A stretch of DNA of 16,370 nucleotides from an uncultured Bacillota bacterium (GCA_946623775.1 CAMORJ010000026.1:1-16370), one strand, 5' to 3'; counted from the first letter of the stretch, positions 1-7,314 are shown. The notes: a model not told the origin generated them from the sequence alone. Program-made: numbers and translations.

Positions 1-130
1 CTGCAAGGTCATAGGCGGAGACGGTTTGCTTTGTTAATGCGTCGGAACGATATGTGGCCGGTTTTGTCAATTGACACGATGCGAGGACGCAGCCGAATGC
101 CGCAAACAGCAACAATGATTTTGACTTCAT
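1..130 (-). CDS. Lipoprotein, N-terminal part only (runs off the window)
   Basis: Only the first 43 codons are inside the window. They encode a clear lipoprotein signal peptide: MKSK, a hydrophobic stretch (SLLLFAAFGCVLA), then the lipobox L-A-S-C with the lipidated Cys at residue 19. The mature part begins QLTKPATYRSDA and is too short to assign to a family. The start is set by a strong Shine-Dalgarno site, AGGAGGC on the minus strand at 136-142, 5 nt from the ATG. The protein should be anchored on the outer face of the membrane. It is divergent from the nuclease lipoprotein gene at 271 and shares its 140-nt intergenic region, so the two could be co-regulated. Function unknown. Confidence 0.85.
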   Translation of the reverse strand, partial: MKSKSLLLFAAFGCVLASCQLTKPATYRSDALTKQTVSAYDLA

Positions 131-142
131 AGAACGCCTCCT

Positions 143-156
143 AAGCGTTAACGCTT
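143..156. promoter_or_regulatory. 14-bp perfect palindrome, candidate operator
   Basis: AAGCGTTAACGCTT is a perfect palindrome. It lies between the predicted start of transcription (about 161) and the Shine-Dalgarno site (136-142) of the minus-strand lipoprotein gene. A repressor bound here would block initiation or early elongation. The size and symmetry fit a dimeric helix-turn-helix repressor; which one is not known. Confidence 0.45.
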
Positions 157-160
157 CTGG

Positions 161-196
161 TGGAATGATTGTATTCCAAATGGTGGTGCAAAGCAA
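161..196 (-). promoter_or_regulatory. Predicted promoter of the left lipoprotein gene
   Basis: On the minus strand TACAAT (168-173) makes a good -10 box. It lies 17 nt from a weak -35, TTGCTT (191-196). The transcript would start near 161 and give a leader of about 30 nt with the AGGAGG site. The -10 sits inside an 18-bp inverted repeat, TGGAAT (161-166) and ATTCCA (173-178). Confidence 0.5.
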
Positions 197-234
197 AAAC
201 GCAAGACGCGGTTTCTGTGGCTTTGCTCGTTTTG

Positions 235-263
235 TTCACAAAGCAAAGCAAAAGGCGCATAAT
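235..263 (+). promoter_or_regulatory. Predicted promoter directly abutting the nuclease start codon
   Basis: TTCACA (235-240), a 17-nt spacer and CATAAT (258-263) make a plausible sigma-70 promoter. The transcript would start about 7 nt after the -10, at 270-271, which is the ATG of the next gene. The -35 lies in the loop of an inverted repeat, GCTTTGCT (220-227) and AGCAAAGC (242-249), which may be an operator. Confidence 0.5.
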
Positions 264-270
264 AGCCGAG

Positions 271-1839
271 ATGAAAAAGGGTTTGTTTGCATTGCCGTCG
301 CTTCTCATGCTCGTTCTTTCGTCGTGCGGAGAGGTGACTGTCAATCCGAGCACACAATCTTCGCCCGGATCCACCGAGTCTATTTCCGGTTCTCTTAGCG
401 ATGAATCGAGCGTGACTTCGTCCGCGGCCGAATCAACCGCAACAAGCGCTTCGACAGTGCCTCCCGCATCCACAACTACACAAACCACGCCCCCTATCCC
501 GTCTTCCTCGTCGGTAAGGACCTCTTCTGCAACCAGCACGCCCTCCGTTCCATCTGTTTCTTCGACGACTCAGAGCATGCCGCCGATACCTTCTTCCAGC
601 ATAAGTAGCGGGGACGTGTATTCATCTTCGGGCTCAAGCACCGGTTCTGGAAGCATGGTTCCAGTTTCGTTTGACGACCCAAAATGGCCAGGGCTTTCCG
701 CCGCGATGTATGGCGAATCGTTCCGCGCCGCGCTTGCCAGCTGCAGCGCAATCAACGGAACCACGACTTCCTACAGCAATTGCTTAAACGTCGGAGCTAA
801 GGCAGCCGCCTATCCGGACGCAAGCTCCGCCACTTTTATCCCTTTCTATCACGACCATACGATGAATGACCTCGCTACGACGGGCCAATGCAACCGCGAG
901 CATACATGGCCGGATTCCCGCGGCGGGGGTTCTATTGAAAACGATCCGTTGATTATTAGACCGACGCTTAACGTGGACAATTCGTCTCGTGGCAATCATT
1001 TCTATGGCGACACCGCCAGCAATGAATGGGACCCAGGGCATTATAGCTGCAAGATAAGCGGCTCCGTGGTGTGGCGCGATTACCCAGCCGCCCGTGGTGA
1101 ATCCGCCCGCGTCATTCTCTATGCCGCGACCAGGTATAAGAGCAAGGGGCTTTCGTTGAGCAACAACCCAAATGACTCCACGAGCGCAAAAACGATGGGA
1201 ACCCTTAAAACCCTATTGAAATGGAACAGGGAATACGCCCCCTCCGATTTCGAAAAAACGGTTAATGACCGTTATGAGAACATGGGTTATGCAAGGAACC
1301 CGTTCGTCGATCATCCCGAATACGCCGAATTCATTTGGAATGACAACGGCTTTAGGACATCTCCTTATGATGGCGGAGGATATGTGCCGCCAATCGTTTC
1401 ATCGGGCACGAGTTCCGCTTCCGCCTCCTATTCCGCTTCGGCTTCCTCTTCCAGCGGTTTGCCTGTTGGGGGAATCGAAATCACCAATTCGCAATTCCCG
1501 TCTTCTTATCCATCCAGCGAGACCGCATATACGATGTCCGGCGTGGATTTGAAGGTGTACAAAGTGGGGAATTTCGAGAGCAGCATCCAAATGAAAAGCG
1601 GAGAAGGGTATTTCTACAACACCTCTGCTTTGGAAGAGCAAACGACTTTGACGATAACGATATCCTCCAAATCCGCGGCCGATCCGATCGTCTATTTGGG
1701 AACGTCTGCAAATCCATCAAGCGTTGCGACTGGAACCAAGTCCGGCAGCACGTTGACCTTCGATATCTCGGATTCGCCTTATTTCAAAATCAAGGCAGGC
1801 TCCAGCGTCACAAGGCTCAGTTCCATCCGAATTGCCTAA
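271..1839 (+). CDS. Secreted endonuclease I-family lipoprotein
   Basis: Predicted surface nuclease of the endonuclease I (EndA/NucM) family, which cleaves DNA non-specifically through a beta-beta-alpha metal site. Residues 1-19 are a lipoprotein signal (LVLSSC, Cys19). Residues about 25-130 are a Ser/Thr/Pro-rich linker with PPIPSSS occurring twice. The nuclease domain spans about 133-368, with the metal/catalytic motif NREHTWP (Glu210, His211) and NSSRGN (Asn237, Asn242), then the family's closing motif ARNPFVDHPEYAEFIW. A second Ser/Ala-rich linker (about 373-400) leads to a beta-rich C-terminal domain (about 401-522) that I cannot name. An ATG at 169 in frame is rejected because it would bury the signal peptide. 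There is no good Shine-Dalgarno site before 271; the promoter abuts the ATG. Likely roles are nutrient scavenging or breakdown of extracellular DNA (inference). The usual DxHHLRP motif reads DPLIIRP here. Confidence 0.88.
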   Translation: MKKGLFALPSLLMLVLSSCGEVTVNPSTQSSPGSTESISGSLSDESSVTSSAAESTATSASTVPPASTTTQTTPPIPSSSSVRTSSATSTPSVPSVSSTTQSMPPIPSSSISSGDVYSSSGSSTGSGSMVPVSFDDPKWPGLSAAMYGESFRAALASCSAINGTTTSYSNCLNVGAKAAAYPDASSATFIPFYHDHTMNDLATTGQCNREHTWPDSRGGGSIENDPLIIRPTLNVDNSSRGNHFYGDTASNEWDPGHYSCKISGSVVWRDYPAARGESARVILYAATRYKSKGLSLSNNPNDSTSAKTMGTLKTLLKWNREYAPSDFEKTVNDRYENMGYARNPFVDHPEYAEFIWNDNGFRTSPYDGGGYVPPIVSSGTSSASASYSASASSSSGLPVGGIEITNSQFPSSYPSSETAYTMSGVDLKVYKVGNFESSIQMKSGEGYFYNTSALEEQTTLTITISSKSAADPIVYLGTSANPSSVATGTKSGSTLTFDISDSPYFKIKAGSSVTRLSSIRIA

Positions 1840-1840
1840 G

Positions 1841-1867
1841 GAAAACTGCGGATTATCCGCGCTTTTG
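1841..1867 (+). terminator. Rho-independent terminator after the nuclease gene
   Basis: A short GC hairpin, GCGGA (1848-1852), loop TTA, TCCGC (1856-1860), is followed by GCTTTT and preceded by AAAA. It lies just after the stop codon at 1839. The stem is short, so termination may be partial. Confidence 0.5.
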
Positions 1868-1913
1868 AACACCCTTGGACTTTAATGTCTCTTTTTCTAG
1901 AAGGAAAAGAGAG

Positions 1914-1925
1914 TACAATATCGAC
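1914..1925 (+). promoter_or_regulatory. -10 box of the gdpP operon, abutting its first ATG
   Basis: TACAAT (1914-1919) is the best -10 box between 1840 and 2053. Six nt separate it from the ATG at 1926, so transcription is predicted to begin at that ATG. The -35 region is only T-rich (about 1890-1897) and not convincing. The AAGGA at 1901-1905 is too far from the ATG to serve as a ribosome binding site. Confidence 0.45.
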
Positions 1926-2048
1926 ATGGCCCTTACTCTCATTGCAAATTCCACCGTGGTGGGAATCATCGTTCTCGTCGCCGTTGTCGCCATAACGGCA
2001 GCGGTGTGCATCTACCTGCTTTCCTTGAAAGAGAAGGGCAATAAATAA
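1926..2048 (+). CDS. Small single-pass membrane protein heading the gdpP operon
   Basis: A 40-residue open reading frame starts MALTLIANST. It contains one hydrophobic helix (residues about 10-33, VVGIIVLVAVVAITAAVCIYLL) and ends in a short basic tail, SLKEKGNK. Its stop lies 5 nt before the gdpP start, so the two are almost certainly co-transcribed and may be translationally coupled. Codons match those of the downstream genes (ATC, GTC, GCC, TTG). A -10 box ends 6 nt before the ATG, suggesting a leaderless message. No family is recognised. A role as partner or regulator of the membrane-bound phosphodiesterase that follows is inference from position only. It could also be a leader peptide. 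Confidence 0.6.
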   Translation: MALTLIANSTVVGIIVLVAVVAITAAVCIYLLSLKEKGNK

Positions 2049-2053
2049 GACCC

Positions 2054-4156
2054 ATGGCACCCGAACCGACACCTAGAAAAAGAGACGCCCAGAAGAAGAA
2101 GCAAAAGACTGGGATTTCCATGACGGAAGCGATGCGCAAACTGCGCTTCCAGACTTTTGCTTTCGTCATCATCGAATTCGCGATCATCGCGGCCGCCTTG
2201 GTTTTCTATTTGCTCAAATGGCCGACCATCATCTACGAAAAGATGGAACCCAGGTTCTGGATTTTCGGCGCGGTCTCCATCGCGTTCATCAACATCATCG
2301 CCCTATGGATTTCTATGATCCGCATCGGCTCCATCCGCCAAAAGAGCAACCTCGACGCTTCTTCCGTCATCGGCAGCGACGTCCAGGAAGCCTATAATTT
2401 CGGCCAAATCGGACTCGTCGTCACCGACGAGAACGACATCGTCATGTGGGCCAACTCCCTGTTTAGGGAGAGGGCGATCGATATCATCGACCAGCAGATT
2501 TTCGAGTGGCAGCCCGCCTTAAAGAATTTCCTCGGCGTCAACGTCCCTTCCAACATGGAAGTCAAAATCGAGGTCAATGGACGTTTCTACAACGTCAAAT
2601 ACATCTCCGACGCCCATTTGTTCTTGTTCCGCGACTCCACCGACTACGAATCCATCTTCACCTATAGCCGCGAGCAGGCTTTGGTCATCGGCATCATCAT
2701 GCTCGACAACTATTCCGATATCGCAGGCAAAACCGAAGACGACAACAACGACTTGGTCTCCAAAGTCAGGCAGGCCATCTTCGAATATTGCAAATACCAT
2801 GGCGTATTGCTCCGCCGTTACAGGTCTGACTCCTACTTCGTCGTCTGCAACTTCGCAGCCCTTGAGAGAATGCAGAAAGACCAGTTCAAGATCCTTGAAA
2901 CCGTCCGCGCCTTGGGAAGGGGACAAAACGTCATCCCGACTTTGTCCATCGGCATCGCCCACGACTTCCCCGATGCGATCAAATTGAACGAAATGGCCTC
3001 CAACGCGATCGACATCGCCATGTCGCGCGGCGGCGACCAGGCAATCGTCTCCAAATACGGCGAAGACCTTAAGTTCTATGGCGGCAAAACCGCGGCCATC
3101 GAGAATACGGGCCGCGTTCAGTTCCGCTCCGTCGCCGACTCCATCATCGGCATCATCCGCGAATCCAGCAACGTCATCGTCTCCGGCCATAAAGACATGG
3201 ATATGGACGCTTTGGGCGCCTGCCTTGGCGTTATGGCGATCTGCCATTGGCTGCAGAAGCCGTGCCAGATCGTCTTCGACCCCAAACTCACCGAAAAGAA
3301 GACCCGTTATGCATTCCAGCGCGCCTTCCCCAAGCAAGAGTTCGAAAAGATGGTCATCACCCCCAAGGAAGCCGAAGAAAAGATACGCCCCTCCACCGTT
3401 TTCGTGGTCGTCGACGTCTCCGTGCCTGACCGCATCATGGGGCAGAGGGCCCTTGAGAAGGCATCCAAAACCATTGTCATCGACCATCATCGCCGCGGCG
3501 AGGACTTCGTCGAGAACCCCGTCTTGAACTACGTCGACCCATCCGCGTCCTCCGCTTCGGAAATCCTTGCGGAATTCATCCATTACGCGACCGCGAACCC
3601 ACGCATCGAAATCCCGCAGGCCTATGCGACCATCATGCTCTCCGGCATGTTCCTCGATACCGGCTTCTTCAAGTCCAAAGCCGTCGGCGTGCGTACCTTC
3701 GAAGCCGCGGAGATCCTAAAAGAATTCGGCGCGGACAACTCCGTCGCGGACGATTATCTGAAGGACGAATTCGAAGAATACGCCCTCGTCACCAAAATCG
3801 TGTCCACCCTGCGCACGCCCTACACAGGCGTCTGCTATTGCGTCTCCGACGACCACGACATCGTCGAGAAAGCGACCCTTGCGAAAGTCGCGAACCAGAT
3901 CATGTCGCTCAAAGACATTTCCTGCTGTTTCGTCATCGGGCGCGTCAACGAAAACGAAACCGGCATTTCGGCGCGAAGCGATGGCACGGTCAACGTGCAA
4001 TTGCTCTGCGAGAAGATGGGCGGAGGCGGCCATTTCAATATGGCGGCCGCCAGCTTCCTTTCCACCCCCGTCGCGGGAGTAGAGCACAAATTATTGGACA
4101 TCCTCGATACATATTTAAGCGAGGCCAGATCGGATATTGGAGGTAGAAGACAATGA
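2054..4156 (+). CDS. gdpP: GdpP-type cyclic-di-AMP phosphodiesterase
   Basis: Membrane-anchored DHH/DHHA1 phosphodiesterase that hydrolyses c-di-AMP to pApA, and so affects osmotic and cell-wall homeostasis. In order: a Lys-rich cytoplasmic N-terminus (1-30), two membrane helices (about 33-54 and 68-89), a PAS-like domain (about 110-192), a degenerate GGDEF domain (about 205-345, with RSDSY at the signature site), the DHH catalytic domain and DHHA1. Metal ligands are visible: His379, Asp383 and Asp385 in GHKDMDMDA, Asp477-His478-His479, and Asp535 in LDTGFF. The DHHA1 glycine motif GGGGH is at 656-660. At 700 residues it is close to the family's usual length. No good Shine-Dalgarno site precedes 2054; coupling to the small gene ending at 2048 is likely. 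A start at 2120 is also possible. The stop overlaps the rplI start (ATGA). Confidence 0.96.
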   Translation: MAPEPTPRKRDAQKKKQKTGISMTEAMRKLRFQTFAFVIIEFAIIAAALVFYLLKWPTIIYEKMEPRFWIFGAVSIAFINIIALWISMIRIGSIRQKSNLDASSVIGSDVQEAYNFGQIGLVVTDENDIVMWANSLFRERAIDIIDQQIFEWQPALKNFLGVNVPSNMEVKIEVNGRFYNVKYISDAHLFLFRDSTDYESIFTYSREQALVIGIIMLDNYSDIAGKTEDDNNDLVSKVRQAIFEYCKYHGVLLRRYRSDSYFVVCNFAALERMQKDQFKILETVRALGRGQNVIPTLSIGIAHDFPDAIKLNEMASNAIDIAMSRGGDQAIVSKYGEDLKFYGGKTAAIENTGRVQFRSVADSIIGIIRESSNVIVSGHKDMDMDALGACLGVMAICHWLQKPCQIVFDPKLTEKKTRYAFQRAFPKQEFEKMVITPKEAEEKIRPSTVFVVVDVSVPDRIMGQRALEKASKTIVIDHHRRGEDFVENPVLNYVDPSASSASEILAEFIHYATANPRIEIPQAYATIMLSGMFLDTGFFKSKAVGVRTFEAAEILKEFGADNSVADDYLKDEFEEYALVTKIVSTLRTPYTGVCYCVSDDHDIVEKATLAKVANQIMSLKDISCCFVIGRVNENETGISARSDGTVNVQLLCEKMGGGGHFNMAAASFLSTPVAGVEHKLLDILDTYLSEARSDIGGRRQ

Positions 4157-4614
4157 AAGTAATCTTGCTGAAAGATGTGAAAAAACTTGGGAAAGCGGGC
4201 GAGACCATCGTCGTCGCGGACGGCTATGGCTCGAATTACCTCATCCCCAGGGGGCTTGCCGTTGCCTCTACCGAAGGCAGCCAAAAGCAATTGGCTCGCG
4301 ACAACGAAGAAGAGGCAAAGCGCCAGAAACAGCTCTTCGAAGAAGCCAAGGTCTTGGCCGAAAAGCTGAAGAGCATCAACGTCGAATTCAAGGTCAAAGT
4401 CGGAAAAGACGGCAGGATGTTCGGCGCCATCTCCCCGAAGGAAATCGTGGAAGAGCTCGAAAAGCAGTGGGGCATCAAAGTCGATAAGCGCAAGTTCATC
4501 GACAAATACCCTGCGAATGCTTTGGGCTACACCAGGCTTCAAATCGAACTTTATAAAGGCTCCGAAGGACAGGTCATCGGCACCATCAACGTCCACATCG
4601 GCGAGGAAAAATAA
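4153..4614 (+). CDS. rplI: 50S ribosomal protein L9
   Basis: Ribosomal protein L9 binds 23S rRNA near the L1 stalk and helps maintain the reading frame. The N-terminal domain carries the family signature: MKVILLKDVKKLGKAGE, then VADGYGSNYLIPRGLA (residues about 21-36). A long charged connecting helix (about 45-75) and the C-terminal domain with KVGKDGRMFGAIS follow. At 153 residues it is near the normal length. It has a strong ribosome binding site, GGAGGT at 4139-4144, inside the end of gdpP, and its ATG overlaps the gdpP stop by 4 nt. gdpP-rplI-dnaB is a known Bacilli gene order, which supports both assignment and operon. Confidence 0.98.
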   Translation: MKVILLKDVKKLGKAGETIVVADGYGSNYLIPRGLAVASTEGSQKQLARDNEEEAKRQKQLFEEAKVLAEKLKSINVEFKVKVGKDGRMFGAISPKEIVEELEKQWGIKVDKRKFIDKYPANALGYTRLQIELYKGSEGQVIGTINVHIGEEK

Positions 4615-6080
4615 TGCCGTCGGTCATCACTCTTCCATCCAACGTCGAGGCAGAACGCTCCGTTTTGGGCGCGATGCTGATTGCCGAAGAGGCTTCCGAA
4701 ATCGCTTTGGGCTCGCTTACGGAAGACGATTTTTCCGACGCCGATCCCAGGAACAAGCTTATCTTCCGGGCGATGGTCAAGCTCCACGACAACGCCCGCC
4801 CCATCGATCCCCAGACGGTCATCGATGAATTGATTACCCTCAAGCTCGACAAGGCGGTCGGCTCGACCTCGTACATCTTCGATTTGGTCTCGGGCATCAT
4901 CAATCCGGACAACATCGACCAGTATATCCAGATGGTCCATGAGCAAGCGGTTCTCCGCGAATTGCTTTTGAAAGTCGCCGACATCCAAACCAAATACGCT
5001 TCCGGCGTCGCCGACATCGGAACCTTCATCGCGCAGAGCAACGACGCGATTTCCATCATCGCCCAAAAGCGCAACGTCCAAGGCATGCGCTCAGCGCGCG
5101 ACGTCGCGGAAGAAGTGTCCCGCAACTTGAAGAAGGTCACCGCCGAAAATAGGCGAGGGCTTACTGGAATTGACACCGGATACAAGCAAATCAATAGCTA
5201 TACCCATGGATGGCACAAAGGCGATTTCATCATCCTTGCGGCCCGTCCATCCGTCGGCAAAACCGCCCTCGGCATGAACTTCGCGTACAACGCGGCCCAC
5301 ATCGCCCGCGTCCCCGTCGCTTTCTTCTCGCTGGAAATGGGCGCGACCCAAATCATGCAAAGGCTTATCGCAAGCCGCTCCTGCGTGACCAACGACAAAA
5401 TCCAAACCGGCATGCTATCGTCCAACGACAAAGTCAAAATCGCATCCGCCATCGACGAGATCTCCAAGACCGAACTCTATTTCGACGACACCCCGAACTG
5501 CCGCCTAGGCGACATCATCTCCAAAGCCACCAGGCTTAAGAACTCCCATCCCGATTTGGGCCTTATCGTCATCGACTACCTCGGTCGCATCCGCTATAGC
5601 GACAAGGCCGATCCCAACGCCAGGCAGATGGAAGTCTCCTATGTCTCCGGCGCCTTGAAGACTTTAGCGAGAACCTTAGATGTCCCCGTCATCTGCCTTG
5701 CCCAGCTCAACCGCGACGTCGAATCCACCGAATCCAAAATCCCCGCCTTATCGCACCTTCGCGAATCCGGCTCCATCGAGCAAGACGCCGATATCGTCAT
5801 GCTTATGTACCGCGAAGACTATTACACCGCCCTTGGCCAATCCGTTAAGAAGAAGGGCTGGACCAAAGACAATAAGCAGCCCGAAGAACAGCCTGAAGAG
5901 CAACAGCAAAAGCCAAACGACAACGGCGGCATGAGCGATGTCAAAATCCTTGTGGCGAAGAACCGCAATGGCTCCACCGGCAAAGTCACTTTGCTATTCC
6001 AGAAAGCCTATTCGCGCTTCGATGAGCCATCGACCGCCTACGAAGAGGCGCAAGCCGCGGCCGAAAGCCGGTTCAACTAA
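4614..6080 (+). CDS. dnaB: Replicative DNA helicase (DnaB family)
   Basis: Hexameric helicase that unwinds DNA at the replication fork (called DnaC in Bacillus subtilis). The N-terminal DnaB domain is at about 5-105 (SNVEAERSVLGAML). The RecA-like ATPase follows: Walker A ARPSVGKT (210-217), SLEM (239-242), Walker B VIDYL (319-323), AQLNRDVE (363-370), LRESGSIEQDAD (382-393) and the arginine-finger region VAKNRNGSTG (447-456). Two oddities: residues about 407-440 hold a Lys/Gln/Glu-rich insertion (KQPEEQPEEQQQ), lengthening the protein to 488 residues against roughly 450 in relatives, and the usual DYLQ reads DYLG at 321-324. The start overlaps the rplI stop by one base (TAATG), with AGGA just upstream. 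Confidence 0.97.
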   Translation: MPSVITLPSNVEAERSVLGAMLIAEEASEIALGSLTEDDFSDADPRNKLIFRAMVKLHDNARPIDPQTVIDELITLKLDKAVGSTSYIFDLVSGIINPDNIDQYIQMVHEQAVLRELLLKVADIQTKYASGVADIGTFIAQSNDAISIIAQKRNVQGMRSARDVAEEVSRNLKKVTAENRRGLTGIDTGYKQINSYTHGWHKGDFIILAARPSVGKTALGMNFAYNAAHIARVPVAFFSLEMGATQIMQRLIASRSCVTNDKIQTGMLSSNDKVKIASAIDEISKTELYFDDTPNCRLGDIISKATRLKNSHPDLGLIVIDYLGRIRYSDKADPNARQMEVSYVSGALKTLARTLDVPVICLAQLNRDVESTESKIPALSHLRESGSIEQDADIVMLMYREDYYTALGQSVKKKGWTKDNKQPEEQPEEQQQKPNDNGGMSDVKILVAKNRNGSTGKVTLLFQKAYSRFDEPSTAYEEAQAAAESRFN

Positions 6081-6082
6081 TC

Positions 6083-6835
6083 ATGAGAATCCTTTTTGTT
6101 GCAAGCGGATCCAAAGGGAACGCGACTTTCATCGATTCCGGGAAGACGCTGCTTCAAATCGACATGGGCATCACCAAGAAACGCTTGGCGGAAGGCGCGA
6201 AAGAATTGGGACGTACCCTAGACGACATAGAAGGAGTGCTGATAACCCATGAGCATTCCGATCACATCAAAGGACTGCATTTAATCGCGAATAGAGTCCC
6301 GATCTACGCTTCAGAAGGGACGGTCGACGATTATGTCGACTCTTTGATATTCCCCGGGGAAGAGGTCCAGATCGGCGATTTCTTCGTCACGCCATTCAAA
6401 GCATCGCACGATGCGATAAACCCGATGAATTTCGTGATTAGGTGTGGGAACGAGCGCCTGGGTTATATCACCGATACGGGAATGATTCTCGACCAAGGGC
6501 TAGCGCTTCTAAAGGATTGCGATTATTACCTCATCGAGAGCAACCACGACGTGATGATGGAACAGAAATCACGGCGTCCGAGGATGCTTATCAAACGCGT
6601 CCTCGGTGATTTTGGGCATCTTTCCAACGTCGACAGCGCGAACTATGCCTGCGAGTTGTTGGGTCCGCATACGAAGGCCTTTTATTTGGGCCATCTATCG
6701 GATGACTGTAATACCGCCCAAGTGGCACTAGAAACCTATAGCAGGGTTTTCGATGTGAACAGAGTCGACATCTCCAGATTCGAAATTCGATGCACGTCTC
6801 AACTAAAAACGGTAAGAGGGGGCTCTTGGGAATGA
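6083..6835 (+). CDS. walJ: WalJ/YycJ-type metallo-beta-lactamase-fold hydrolase
   Basis: Cytoplasmic MBL-fold protein of the YycJ/WalJ family, thought to act as a nuclease-like hydrolase linked to replication and cell-wall control in Bacilli. The signature MRILFVASGSKGN opens the protein. Metal ligands follow: THEHSDH (His56, His58, Asp60, His61), SHD (His109), TDTG (Asp131), and later His residues in GHLS (His179) and LGHLS (His204). The length, 250 residues, is normal. It begins 2 nt after the dnaB stop with only a weak ribosome binding site, so translation is probably coupled. Its last codons overlap rlmH by 4 nt. In Bacillus this gene usually sits with walRK; here it is in the dnaB operon. 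Confidence 0.9.
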   Translation: MRILFVASGSKGNATFIDSGKTLLQIDMGITKKRLAEGAKELGRTLDDIEGVLITHEHSDHIKGLHLIANRVPIYASEGTVDDYVDSLIFPGEEVQIGDFFVTPFKASHDAINPMNFVIRCGNERLGYITDTGMILDQGLALLKDCDYYLIESNHDVMMEQKSRRPRMLIKRVLGDFGHLSNVDSANYACELLGPHTKAFYLGHLSDDCNTAQVALETYSRVFDVNRVDISRFEIRCTSQLKTVRGGSWE

Positions 6836-7311
6836 AAATCACCATCTATTGCATCGGCAAATTGAAAGAGTCTTATTGGCTTGATGCCGAGAAAGAATAT
6901 GCGAAGAGGCTAAAAGCCTACGTGGATTTGGAAATCGTCGAGATGCCTGATTTGCCTACTCCTGCGAATGCCTCTGAGGCCGAAGAAGAGGAAATTCGGC
7001 AAAAAGAGTGCGGACGTGTATTGAATAAGCTAAAGCCAAGCGACTATTTGATTGCCTTGGACCTCGGCAAAAAAGAATATGATTCGCCTTCATTTGCCTC
7101 GTTGCTTGAAAAAGATTTGGAACGCGGCGGAGCGTCGCTTTCTTTTGTCATCGGCGGATCGCTAGGGCTATCCAAAGAAATAAAAATGCGGGCCAATGAG
7201 TCCGTGAGCTTCAGTCCGATGACCTTTCCTCACCAATTGGCCCGCATTATGCTTTTGGAGCAGCTATATCGCTCGTTCCGTATACTGCGTCACGAACCAT
7301 ACCATAAATAA
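6832..7311 (+). CDS. rlmH: 23S rRNA (pseudouridine-1915-N3)-methyltransferase RlmH
   Basis: SPOUT-class enzyme that methylates pseudouridine 1915 in helix 69 of 23S rRNA, using SAM, late in ribosome maturation. The 159 residues match the family length exactly. Hallmarks: N-terminal MKITIYCIGKLKESYW, the SAM-binding knot loop FVIGGSLGLS (about 102-111), and the C-terminal LEQLYRSFRILRHEPYHK. The start at 6832 is chosen because it gives this N-terminus and an ATGA overlap with the preceding stop; GAGGGGG at 6816-6822 can serve as ribosome binding site. An upstream in-frame ATG at 6790 lies inside walJ and is rejected. Its stop is only 3 nt from the stop of the convergent HAD gene, with no terminator between. 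Confidence 0.97.
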   Translation: MKITIYCIGKLKESYWLDAEKEYAKRLKAYVDLEIVEMPDLPTPANASEAEEEEIRQKECGRVLNKLKPSDYLIALDLGKKEYDSPSFASLLEKDLERGGASLSFVIGGSLGLSKEIKMRANESVSFSPMTFPHQLARIMLLEQLYRSFRILRHEPYHK

Positions 7312-7314
7312 GCA

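Noticed and set aside
169..270. Longer N-terminus for the nuclease lipoprotein
   Set aside because: It would place 34 mostly polar residues before a perfect lipoprotein signal peptide and would overlap the predicted promoter.
391..660. Repetitive Ser/Thr/Pro coding stretch considered as a DNA repeat or CRISPR
   Set aside because: The repetition is at protein level (Ser-rich linker) with irregular DNA spacing and no identical repeats or spacers.
2519..3583. 354-codon open frame on the minus strand inside gdpP
   Set aside because: It is antisense to a well-supported gene and exists because C-ending codons there remove stops on the opposite strand. Its Asp/Val/Gly-rich translation matches no family.
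3835..4596. 253-codon minus-strand open frame across the gdpP-rplI junction
   Set aside because: It is antisense to the ends of two clear genes, rplI and gdpP, and has no plausible product.
2054..6835. Mycoplasma genetic code (TGA as Trp)
   Set aside because: gdpP and walJ end at TGA exactly where the family proteins should end and where the next gene starts, and conserved Trp positions use TGG.
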